The position numbers and the translations under genes were made by a program. The notes beneath the pieces were generated by a model, which saw only the letters and a list, made by a program, of their open reading frames with translations, did no database searches and was not told the DNA's origin. This document shows, in pieces, positions 43,627 to 51,243 of a stretch of 64,000 bases of DNA (position 1 is the stretch's first letter; every line of letters begins with the position of its first letter). Origin of the DNA: an uncultured Bacilli bacterium (GTDB lineage: Bacteria > Bacillota_I > Bacilli_A > RF39 > UBA660); the NCBI GenBank assembly GCA_934101625.1, contig CAKORV010000001.1, positions 66,176 through 130,175 of the forward strand, read 5' to 3'.

Positions 43627-45231
43627 ATGATAATAAAAAAACCTTATGCTTTTATGATAAAGCATTTTAGATTAATACATCTAATATTAGTAGTATTACT
43701 ATCATTTCTAGCATATAAAACTAATGCTATATTTACATTCTTTAGTGATTATGCTAAAAATGGTTACTATTCATATACTAATAATTTAGTATCTTCATAC
43801 ATAAATCTATATATGTTTATTGGTATAATATTGATAATACTTGTATCTAGTTTTATGTACTTACTAATGAGATGGAAAAAGAAAAGTAGAACCTTCTATA
43901 TATCTTTAATAGGATATTACTTAGTATTATTCTTTGGACTATTATTTTATTTTAACTTATTTAATACAATACTAAACAAAACACTAGATATAAAAACAGT
44001 AAGAGTATATAGAGATATAATTGCTTTATTATACTTTCCTCAATTCTTTTTCTTAATATATTCTATAATACGTGCGATTGGATTTGATATAAAGAAATTT
44101 GACTTTAAAAAAGATTTAGAAGACTTAGATATAAGTGAAGAAGATGCTGAAGAAGTAGAAATAACATTTGGACAAAATGCATATAAATATAAAAGAAAAG
44201 CTAGAAGAACATTTAGAGAATTTAAATACTATGTATTAGAAAATAAATTTTTCTTTAGTATAATATGTGGAGGAGCATCTCTAGTATTAATATTAATGAT
44301 ATTTATAGGAATAAATAGAAGACAAAACTATAAAGAAAGTCAATTCTTTAATGTAAATGGTGTAGTATTTAAAGTAAAAGAAAGTTATTTATCTAGTATA
44401 GATTATAAAGGTAACTTAATAAATGAAGAAAAAAAATATGTAATAATAAAAGTATCTATGGAAAATACTAATATAGGTAAAGTAAACTTAGATGCTAAGA
44501 CATTACAATTAGTATTAGGAAGTGAATATTATTATCCAACATATTCTAAAAATGATTACTTTATAGATTTAGGAGAAGGATATAATAGAAATACATTATA
44601 TTCTGGTGATATAAGAGAATATTTATTAATATATGAAGTACCATATAATAGTAATTTTAAAGATCCTGTATTTAGAATGATAGGTAGTGTAAATGTAGTA
44701 AAAGGTGAAATACAGGCTAGTACAATGAATGTTAAATTAAAACCTAAAGAATATATTACAATATCTAAAAGTGAAGCATATTCTGTAGGAGAAGCAGTTG
44801 ATTTAACTAATTCTACTTTAGGTAATAGTGAATTTATGATAAAAAGTTATCAAATAGGAGATCAATTTGAAGAAAACTATGACTATTGTCTAACTGAATG
44901 TTATAAAGGTAAAAAAATAATAGTACCTGATACATTAGGTAAATATAGTAGAACATTAATTAAATTAGAAGTAGAAACTAGTATAGATGAAGATCTTTAT
45001 ATAAATAGATATATAACAAATAATTCTAACTTTATAAGTATATTTGGTAAAGTAATATATAAAGTAAATGGAATAGATACAATAGAAACATTTAAAGTAA
45101 AAGATTTAGGTAAAATAGATACTAAAAATGTATACTTAGAAATAAATGATGAAATAAAAAATGCTACTCAAATAAAACTAATAATGAGTATAAGAGATAA
45201 AAAATATACTATAAATCTAAAAAACTCGTAA
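43627..45231 (+). CDS. Large membrane protein with an extracytoplasmic DUF4352-like domain
   Basis: A 534-residue protein. About four hydrophobic segments lie in residues 10-160, a lysine- and acid-rich cytosolic region follows (LEDLDISEEDAEEVEIT), then one more membrane segment near 210-230 and a long outer domain. The part FFNVNGVVFKVKESYLSSID and the following strands resemble DUF4352-type immunoglobulin-like domains. I chose the ATG at 43627 because AGGAAGG precedes it; a possible earlier start has none. Function is unknown. Confidence 0.72.
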   Translation: MIIKKPYAFMIKHFRLIHLILVVLLSFLAYKTNAIFTFFSDYAKNGYYSYTNNLVSSYINLYMFIGIILIILVSSFMYLLMRWKKKSRTFYISLIGYYLVLFFGLLFYFNLFNTILNKTLDIKTVRVYRDIIALLYFPQFFFLIYSIIRAIGFDIKKFDFKKDLEDLDISEEDAEEVEITFGQNAYKYKRKARRTFREFKYYVLENKFFFSIICGGASLVLILMIFIGINRRQNYKESQFFNVNGVVFKVKESYLSSIDYKGNLINEEKKYVIIKVSMENTNIGKVNLDAKTLQLVLGSEYYYPTYSKNDYFIDLGEGYNRNTLYSGDIREYLLIYEVPYNSNFKDPVFRMIGSVNVVKGEIQASTMNVKLKPKEYITISKSEAYSVGEAVDLTNSTLGNSEFMIKSYQIGDQFEENYDYCLTECYKGKKIIVPDTLGKYSRTLIKLEVETSIDEDLYINRYITNNSNFISIFGKVIYKVNGIDTIETFKVKDLGKIDTKNVYLEINDEIKNATQIKLIMSIRDKKYTINLKNS

Positions 45232-45258
45232 TTTTCTCTTTTCAAGTAACATATAATT

Positions 45259-45267
45259 TGATATAAT
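45259..45267 (+). promoter_or_regulatory. Extended -10 promoter of tRNA-Cys
   Basis: TGATATAAT (TATAAT 45262-45267) lies about 17 bases upstream of the first base of the tRNA. Confidence 0.6.
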
Positions 45268-45283
45268 GTTGTTACTTGGAAAT

Positions 45284-45358
45284 GGTTCCGTAGCCAAGAG
45301 GCTAAGGCATCGGACTGCAACTCCGCGATCGTCGGTTCGACTCCGACCGGAACCTCCA
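45284..45358 (+). tRNA. trnC: tRNA-Cys (GCA)
   Basis: A 75-base tRNA with acceptor stem GGTTCCG/CGGAACC, D-arm TAGCCAAGAGGCTA, anticodon loop CTGCAAC (anticodon GCA) and T-arm with GGTTCGACTCC. The 3' CCA is encoded (45356-45358). A leftward frame over this tRNA is an artefact. Confidence 0.97.
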
Positions 45359-45369
45359 AATAGTAATGA

Positions 45370-45394
45370 AACCCTTTGTTTTAAGGGCTTTTTA
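45370..45394 (+). terminator. Terminator after tRNA-Cys
   Basis: CCCTT (45372-45376) pairs with AAGGG (45383-45387) around TGTTTT, followed by CTTTTT. Confidence 0.65.
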
Positions 45395-45448
45395 TTTATA
45401 ATCTAAGTTTATGTATAGTTAGTGGTTGATTTTTGGACTGAAAAAGTA

Positions 45449-45478
45449 TTGCATGACTATTATAAAAAATGGTATAAT
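45449..45478 (+). promoter_or_regulatory. Promoter of the candidate small RNA
   Basis: TTGCAT (45449-45454) and TATAAT (45473-45478) are 18 bases apart, with TGG before the -10 (extended). Confidence 0.7.
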
Positions 45479-45484
45479 TAAGTT

Positions 45485-45558
45485 ACTTTAGATTGTTGCA
45501 GGTGTATTTATACACTTGGTAGAAGTTTTTCGAAAGGAAGAGCATTGCTCTTCTTTTT
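45485..45558 (+). ncRNA. Candidate small non-coding RNA with own promoter and terminator
   Basis: Between a good promoter (45449-45478) and a strong terminator lies a stretch of about 74 bases with no useful open frame. It holds the hairpin GTGTATTTATACAC (around 45502-45515), TTTTTCGAAAGG, and the terminator stem GAAGAGC/GCTCTTC (45537-45543, 45547-45553) with TTTTT. The next gene starts 110 bases further, so a free small RNA is more likely than a leader, though an attenuator for the nucleotidyltransferase gene is possible. No known family match is seen. The rest of the gap, 45559-45668, holds no gene I can support. Confidence 0.6.
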
Positions 45559-45668
45559 GCTTTTATTTAGTTCTTTTTAATCATTTACATTCTTTAATTC
45601 CAACACAAACTATATAATTTGCTTTAATTATTAAAGTATGTTACACTTATTACAGGAAAGGTGATTAA

Positions 45669-46553
45669 ATGACATTAGTTATAATGGCCGCTGGAATGGG
45701 AAGTAGATTTGGTGGATTAAAACAAATTGAACCAGTAGGACCTAATAATGAATTTATAATAGACTACTCTATATATGATGCTAAAAGAGCAGGTTTTAAT
45801 AAAGTAGTATTTATTATAAAAGAAGAAAACTATGAAATATTTAAAGATACTATTGGTAAAAGAGTAGATAAATACATAGATGTAGAATATGTATTTCAAA
45901 AAAATGATAATGTACCAGTAGTAATCCCAGAAGAAAGGACTAAACCACTTGGTACTGCACATGCCATATTATGTTGTAAAGACATAATTAAAGAAAACTT
46001 TGCAATAATAAATGCAGATGATTTCTATGGTTATGATGCTTACAAAAAAGTAGGAGAATTCTTAGAAAACAATACTAATCCAGATGAATATGCATTAATT
46101 GGTTACAATGTACTAGAAACAATGACTAACTTTGGTTCTGTCAAAAGAGGAATATGCGAAATAAATAATGGTTATCTAACTAAATTAACAGAAAGTATAA
46201 TAGATAAAGATAATGATAAGTTAGTAGGTAAAACATTAGATAGTAATAGTGATATAGAAGTAAATAATAATACTATAGTATCTATGAATATGTTTGGATT
46301 TACTCCTAAAGTATTTGAATATCTAGAAAAAGGATTTAAAGAATACTTAGATACACATGATTTATTAAAAGGAGAATATCTAGTACCTATCGCAGTAAAT
46401 GAATTCTTAGAAAAAGGATTAATAGATGTAAAAGTAATAAATACAACTGCTAAATGGTATGGAGTAACATATAAAGAAGATTTAGATTTATTAAAAAGAG
46501 AATTAAATGAACTAATAAATAATGGAATTTATCCTAAAAACTTATGGGACTAG
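45669..46553 (+). CDS. Sugar-phosphate nucleotidyltransferase
   Basis: A 294-residue protein of the NTP_transferase fold. The N-terminus MTLVIMAAGMGSRFGGLKQI carries the nucleotide-binding signature, and IINADDFYGYDAY provides the metal-binding aspartates. These enzymes join NTP and a sugar-1-phosphate to make NDP-sugars. The sugar cannot be told. AAAGGTGA precedes the ATG. It could feed the surface polymer cluster, but it is far from it. Confidence 0.85.
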   Translation: MTLVIMAAGMGSRFGGLKQIEPVGPNNEFIIDYSIYDAKRAGFNKVVFIIKEENYEIFKDTIGKRVDKYIDVEYVFQKNDNVPVVIPEERTKPLGTAHAILCCKDIIKENFAIINADDFYGYDAYKKVGEFLENNTNPDEYALIGYNVLETMTNFGSVKRGICEINNGYLTKLTESIIDKDNDKLVGKTLDSNSDIEVNNNTIVSMNMFGFTPKVFEYLEKGFKEYLDTHDLLKGEYLVPIAVNEFLEKGLIDVKVINTTAKWYGVTYKEDLDLLKRELNELINNGIYPKNLWD

Positions 46554-46584
46554 TATTGTATAAAATTAAATAATTTGATAAAAT

Positions 46585-46613
46585 AAAACTATGAAAATAA
46601 ATTCATAGTTTTT
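46585..46613 (+). terminator. Terminator-like hairpin just before the gene at 46629
   Basis: AAAACTATGAA (46585-46595) pairs with TTCATAGTTTT (46602-46612). It lies after the nucleotidyltransferase gene and only 16 bases before the next ATG, so it may act as terminator for one and as a leader element for the other. Its arms match the outer stem at 35876-35960. Confidence 0.6.
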
Positions 46614-46628
46614 ATAATAGGTGATAAT

Positions 46629-48440
46629 ATGAATAAAGAAAAGAAATATATAATATTTGGTATAGTAATGATAGTAGTATTACTTATAGGTTTTACATAT
46701 GCGTTTTATCAAAGTGAAATGAATAGTAATAAATCTAAAGTAACTGTAGATACAGATGATATGAGAATTATATTTACTAATGGAGATGCAATAGAAGCAA
46801 GTGATGTATATGCAGAAGATAATTTAGATATAGTTAAGTCTTTTAGTGTAGAGAATAAAACAAGTAAAGAATATAAATATAATATTGTATTTGAAGACTT
46901 AGTAAATACATTTAAGACAACTGGTTATTTAGTTTATAAGATAACTAGTACAGATGGTGGATACAACATGACTGATTTCATAGACATACCTAAATCATTA
47001 ACTGCAACTAATACAGTACTAGCATATAGTGTAACTATACCAGCAAAATCAATACAAAATTATTCAATAGAAATAAAATACATAAATAGTGAAACAGAAA
47101 ATCAAGATGATGATCAAGGAGCAAAACTAAGTGGTAAATTATATATAAGTAAGGGTACAATACAATCTTATAAATTGACAGACGCTATATTAAGAGATAA
47201 CCCAACAATAGAAGAAAGAACAGACTTTAGTGTAACAAATGTAGCCAATACAACAGGAACAATATATAAAACAAATAAAACAGAAGATGGAAGTGATGTA
47301 TATTATTATTCAGGGAATACCACTAATAACTGGGTAAAGTTTGGTAAAGAAACAGTACAAGAATGTACATATAATGGAGAACAAGTTCAATATGGAATTT
47401 ATAATGATGAAACAAGTTATTATAAGGAAGTAAGAAAGGTTGCATCAAGTGAAGAATGTGTTTCAACTAATGTTTGTTCAGATGACTCTTATGGACCAAT
47501 AATTGGATTAACAGAAGAACAATGTACAAACAATAATGGTATTGCTGGTACTTGGACAACAGATAAGGCAACTGCTGGTAGTAAAGTAGAAAAGGATATA
47601 TATTGGAGAATAATTCATACAAATGAAGATAAAAGTGTAAGACTATTATATTCAGGATTTGATCCAGCAACTACAAAAGGGTATATAGGTGGCTCCGCAT
47701 TTAATTTAAGTTATAATGATCCAATGTATGTAGGATATATGTATGGAACAAGTGGTTCTTTAGATAGTAATAGAACCAATACAAATGATAGCACTATAAA
47801 AACATTTATAGATAATTGGTATGAAGATACATTACTAACTAATTATGATAAATACATAAGTAAAACTGCAATATATTGTAATGATAGAAGTGTTCCAAAT
47901 AATAATTATTCTACATCAAGTAATTTTGATTATGGTGCTTGGACAAGATTAAGTAATTCTACACCGACATATAAATGTGGAGGAACTGGTACCGAAACAG
48001 ATAATGATAATACTGGTGGTAGTACTAAATCAATGGATACTTCAACAAATCCAGATATGTTTTCTTCAAGTGTTACAGGTACAGGAGGAAATGGACAATT
48101 AAAATATCCGATTGCAATGATGACAGCAGATGAACTTGCTTTCGCAGGTGGAAAAATGTGGACAACTTTAAGTAGTCCATATGCTTGGTATGTTGCAAAT
48201 AGTGAAGGTAATTTGATAAGCAATACTTTCTGGTGGTCTTTGTCTCCTAGTGACTGGGCTGGCCCTCGTGCTCGCGTGTGGGCTGTCGATGGTTCTGACA
48301 CTCCTGGCGGCTTGGGCGGCGGCTACGTTCTGCTTGACTATGGGGTGCGCCCTTCAGTTTCCCTTGATTCATGTGTCAAAGTAACTGGTACTGGAACATC
48401 AACAGATCCTTACGTAGTGGATGAAACAAGTTGTAGTTAA
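46629..48440 (+). CDS. Camelysin-like surface protein with a variable C-terminal domain (putative DGR target)
   Basis: A 603-residue protein with one N-terminal membrane segment (KKYIIFGIVMIVVLLIGFTYAF) as in camelysin/TasA-type proteins. Residues 30-190 form a beta-rich domain. A cysteine-bearing central part follows (ECTYNGEQVQYG, YWRIIHTNEDKSVRLLYSG). The last 170 residues resemble a DUF6273-like lectin domain, with MMTADELAFAGG, FWWSLSPSDWAGPRARVW and YGVRPSVSLDSC. Residues about 535-575 are coded by a GC-rich, adenine-poor patch (48231-48370), as in diversity-generating retroelement target genes. It is likely exposed on the surface and binds variable ligands. No reverse transcriptase is in the window. 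Confidence 0.8.
   Translation: MNKEKKYIIFGIVMIVVLLIGFTYAFYQSEMNSNKSKVTVDTDDMRIIFTNGDAIEASDVYAEDNLDIVKSFSVENKTSKEYKYNIVFEDLVNTFKTTGYLVYKITSTDGGYNMTDFIDIPKSLTATNTVLAYSVTIPAKSIQNYSIEIKYINSETENQDDDQGAKLSGKLYISKGTIQSYKLTDAILRDNPTIEERTDFSVTNVANTTGTIYKTNKTEDGSDVYYYSGNTTNNWVKFGKETVQECTYNGEQVQYGIYNDETSYYKEVRKVASSEECVSTNVCSDDSYGPIIGLTEEQCTNNNGIAGTWTTDKATAGSKVEKDIYWRIIHTNEDKSVRLLYSGFDPATTKGYIGGSAFNLSYNDPMYVGYMYGTSGSLDSNRTNTNDSTIKTFIDNWYEDTLLTNYDKYISKTAIYCNDRSVPNNNYSTSSNFDYGAWTRLSNSTPTYKCGGTGTETDNDNTGGSTKSMDTSTNPDMFSSSVTGTGGNGQLKYPIAMMTADELAFAGGKMWTTLSSPYAWYVANSEGNLISNTFWWSLSPSDWAGPRARVWAVDGSDTPGGLGGGYVLLDYGVRPSVSLDSCVKVTGTGTSTDPYVVDETSCS
48231..48370 (+). other. GC-rich, adenine-depleted variable-region candidate
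   Basis: By hand count, 85 of these 140 bases are G or C (61 percent) and only 10 are A (7 percent), in a window where A and T dominate and coding strands are rich in A. The change is abrupt at both ends, and the reading frame stays open. Adenine loss on the coding strand is what repeated adenine-specific mutagenesis by a diversity-generating retroelement leaves behind, and the position near the 3' end of a lectin-like gene is typical. Confidence 0.6.
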
Positions 48441-48449
48441 ATAAAATAT

Positions 48450-48476
48450 AAAGAGTGAATTTGATTTCACTCTTTT
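48450..48476. terminator. Bidirectional terminator
   Basis: AAAGAGTGAA (48450-48459) pairs with TTCACTCTTT (48466-48475). It separates the surface protein gene from the convergent HTH gene; the stem reaches the stop codon of the latter. Confidence 0.75.
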
Positions 48477-50055
48477 ATTCTTCTATTAAATCTTTAACTT
48501 TAGACTTATAATCATTTAACTTATCTTCTAATTCTACATTCTTATCTTTTAAATCTTCAATCTCTTCTTCATATTTAGAAATAGTATCATTTAATATACT
48601 TTGATTATTATTTAAGTCATTTAATTCATTATAACAACCACTTAATTCTTCATCTCTATTTATCTGATTTAATTCTTGATAATATCTACTAGAATTATCT
48701 TTTAATTTATTTATATTTTCTTCATTACCTCTTACAACTATATAAGCTGTATATAAATTATTATAGTTATAAATCTCTTTATCTTTTAAATTATCTAACA
48801 CTATATTAATAATCTTATTACTAGGATTAATTCTATTACTAAAGTCTATAAACTTATAATTACTTAAACTATATTCATTAATATTTAAAGTACTAAATTC
48901 ATTATAATAAGTAGTATCTACAACTATCTTATCACTTAAACTATTATCAACTACAAACTTAACATCAGTTCTATTAAAATAATAATCTTCTATAATATGA
49001 TTGCCATAAGAACCAATTAATAAATTATCACTCATATCATATTCATAACTCTTATTAACATACTCTAAATTAGTTTTAGGTTCTTTATCAACATATTTAG
49101 TATCAATTACTTCAGTAACACATAATCCAATACCAATACCTGTTAATAATAATCCACTTATAAACATAATAAACATCTTTTTAAAACTAATTTTATGATT
49201 AAATAAGAAAGCACTAACAAGTAATATAATAAATCCATTAAGAACTAAACCACCTATACCTACAAAAGTAAATCCAAAATATAGAATACCTTTAAATAAT
49301 AAATATAACATAATAAATAAATATATAGCTAAGAATATAAAACTAAATAAGAAAGGTAAACTTATTAATACTAAGAAAAACTTTAATGTTAACATTAATA
49401 TCTTACCTAAAGTCTTAAATACTGGAGAACTATTAGTTTCTTTATAAACATAACTCTTAGGCTCTTCTCTAATAATAGTTTCTTCTTTATTACTATCTTC
49501 TTTAATACTTTCTTTTACTTCAAACTTATCTAAATAATTAGTCTTATAAATATATAAGTATGAAAATATAAAGAAAGCCAAATATAAAATATTTATTAAG
49601 AATTCCCAAATAGTAGTTATAAATCTTAAACTAGGATAATCATAGAATATATTATCTGCTAAATTTATTAAATATTCAAATGGTAACCTAAGTGCTAACA
49701 ATATCATAAAGATAACAAATAATTCAAATATTATTTTAAATCTTTCTCTACCTTTAATATTCTTAAACATAGTAACACTTTTATTCATTATATAAGTTAT
49801 ATCATCTATAAAAGAATTAATAGTATTTTTACTCTTCTTATTAACATCACTATAATTAATAGAATCATTAGTTAGATCATCTAAAGTAACATTAAATATC
49901 TTACAAAGAGTTAATAGTTTATCCATCTCTGGATAAGTTTGACCACTTTCCCATTTGGAAACTGATTGCCTTGAGACATCTAATTTATCAGCAAGGGCTT
50001 CTTGACTTAGATTATTTTCTTTTCTAAGTTTTGTTAGTTTTTCACTAAACTTCAT
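48475..50055 (-). CDS. HTH (XRE) regulator with membrane domain and C-terminal coiled coil
   Basis: A 526-residue protein. Residues 5-60 are an XRE helix-turn-helix (NLSQEALADKLDVSRQSVSKW). About six to seven hydrophobic segments lie between residues 100 and 320. The C-terminal part ends in a coiled coil (NDTISKYEEEIEDLKDKNVE). It probably couples a membrane signal to transcription, perhaps of its own gene. I chose the ATG at 50055 because GAGGTGAAGAAA precedes it; an earlier start would add a hydrophobic stretch with no site. GTTGCAT occurs twice in the upstream gap, as part of an imperfect inverted repeat (near 50092 and 50132). Confidence 0.8.
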   Translation of the reverse strand: MKFSEKLTKLRKENNLSQEALADKLDVSRQSVSKWESGQTYPEMDKLLTLCKIFNVTLDDLTNDSINYSDVNKKSKNTINSFIDDITYIMNKSVTMFKNIKGRERFKIIFELFVIFMILLALRLPFEYLINLADNIFYDYPSLRFITTIWEFLINILYLAFFIFSYLYIYKTNYLDKFEVKESIKEDSNKEETIIREEPKSYVYKETNSSPVFKTLGKILMLTLKFFLVLISLPFLFSFIFLAIYLFIMLYLLFKGILYFGFTFVGIGGLVLNGFIILLVSAFLFNHKISFKKMFIMFISGLLLTGIGIGLCVTEVIDTKYVDKEPKTNLEYVNKSYEYDMSDNLLIGSYGNHIIEDYYFNRTDVKFVVDNSLSDKIVVDTTYYNEFSTLNINEYSLSNYKFIDFSNRINPSNKIINIVLDNLKDKEIYNYNNLYTAYIVVRGNEENINKLKDNSSRYYQELNQINRDEELSGCYNELNDLNNNQSILNDTISKYEEEIEDLKDKNVELEDKLNDYKSKVKDLIEE

Positions 50056-50189
50056 TTTCTTCACCTCGCATACATAATACAATAAAACCCAGTTGCATAA
50101 AACCAATATTAAGTTGTTTTTATGTTAATTCTTGGTTGCATCACTTATATTATATCAAATAAATTAATATTATTAAATAAGAGGTGCTT

Positions 50190-50852
50190 ATGGAAATAAT
50201 AAATAATAATACTGTTGTAGTATTTACAAGTGAATAATTAAAAAGTGTATTAGAAAGTGATAATACTTATACATATATCTATATAGGTAATAATATAACT
50301 TTAACATTAGAAGAAAACTCTACATTTAATATAAAAACATATAATGGAATAAGTTATGGAACATTTGGTACTAGTAACACCACTTTAAATGAAGGTTCAT
50401 CTCTAACAATTAAAAAAACTAACTACAGTGGTGGTTATGCAACATGGTATAGTTATGGTAAAATAAATCTATTAGAAAACTCATCATTAGAAATAATAAA
50501 TGACTACACTGGATTAACAACATCAAATTATAATATATACTTTGCCAATACAAGTAGTGGTTTATACATAAATAACCCTAAAAAAGTAGTACTATATAAT
50601 AAAGGAGGTAATATAGTATATACATCTAATAGTATTCCATTTGAACTAACATATAATAGACTAAATCTATTTACTAATCCTATTGATATAACTAGTAATA
50701 TAAGTGAATCTACATTACCAACATATTCCTGGTATAAAAATAATCTAAGTATAGTTAAAGGAACATTCACCAATACTTTAACAACTATAACTGAAAACAA
50801 CTATACAGAAGAAGAACTAACTAATTTACCTGATTCACTATCATATGTATAA
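50190..50852 (+). pseudogene. Adhesin fragment broken by an in-frame stop
   Basis: A good Shine-Dalgarno (GAGGTG) and ATG at 50190 start a frame that meets TAA at codon 16 (50235-50237). The same frame then stays open for 205 codons to 50852, with no ATG inside it. Its translation, with KKVVLYNKGGNIVYTSNSIP, LFTNPIDITSN, LPTYSWYKNN and NNYTEEELTNLP, resembles the region before DUF11 repeats in large beta-rich adhesins of low-GC Gram-positives. I read it as a remnant of a surface protein gene with a nonsense mutation. Read-through is possible but unlikely. Confidence 0.65.
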
Positions 50853-50854
50853 GT

Positions 50855-51157
50855 TTAGCTAGTTACTCCATCAATAGTCACAGAATTATCAACAAATTCA
50901 ATTAAATTAATATCTAACATATCAGTAATAATTGGTGTTGTATAAGTATTTTGTGATTTATTATCAACAATTATAGTATAAGTTAAAATTCCATCAGTCC
51001 AAATAGGCTTATCAGCAGTTTTAGTAACAGTTAACCCAGTTATCATAGTAACTAATGTAACATCAGAATTAATTGAAGTAGGAATACTATTATAATTACC
51101 AAGTACACTAACAGTAAAGTTCAGTTTCCACTTTATCACCCATAATATTATATACAT
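50855..51157 (-). pseudogene. DUF11-repeat adhesin fragment, opposite strand
   Basis: Read leftward, this 100-codon frame contains the end of one DUF11-type repeat and most of the next: VTMITGLTVTKTADKPIWTD, LTYTIIVDNKSQNTYT and DMLDINLIEFVDNSVTIDGV. DUF11 repeats make up stalks of Gram-positive adhesins. It has no signal peptide, no Shine-Dalgarno and stops abruptly after GVTS, three bases from the end of the adhesin fragment on the other strand. It is most likely a broken piece, and its opposite direction suggests an inversion. Confidence 0.65.
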
Positions 51158-51189
51158 TATTTTAATTGATGTAACTTTTCTCTAATTAA

Positions 51190-51218
51190 TTTACAACGTA
51201 AAACTATCATGCTATAAT
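51190..51218 (+). promoter_or_regulatory. Promoter of the 861-residue protein gene
   Basis: TTTACA (51190-51195) and TATAAT (51213-51218) are 17 bases apart, with TGC before the -10. The ATG follows 25 bases later after AGGAGG. Confidence 0.75.
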
Positions 51219-51243
51219 ACATTTTGAATTCAGGAGGACTATT

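Noticed and set aside
45168..45359. Leftward 63-codon frame reading MEVPVGVEPTIAELQ
   Set aside because: It is the antisense translation of the tRNA-Cys gene at 45284-45358, a well-known annotation artefact.
47467..48301. Leftward frames inside the surface protein gene
   Set aside because: They overlap the strongly supported rightward gene; the GC-rich patch merely opens frames there.
50235..50237. Recoding of a stop codon in the adhesin fragment
   Set aside because: The stop is TAA, and all other genes use TAA as stop; TGA is also used as stop and TGG codes Trp, so the standard code applies.
50190..50800. Leftward frame at 50528-50800 as a gene
   Set aside because: It is antisense to the adhesin-like rightward frame and has no recognisable domain or start signal.
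46629..51243. Reverse transcriptase or template repeat for the suspected DGR
   Set aside because: No frame carries a reverse transcriptase motif such as YADD/YxDD in the expected context, and no adenine-rich copy of the variable patch was found in the window.
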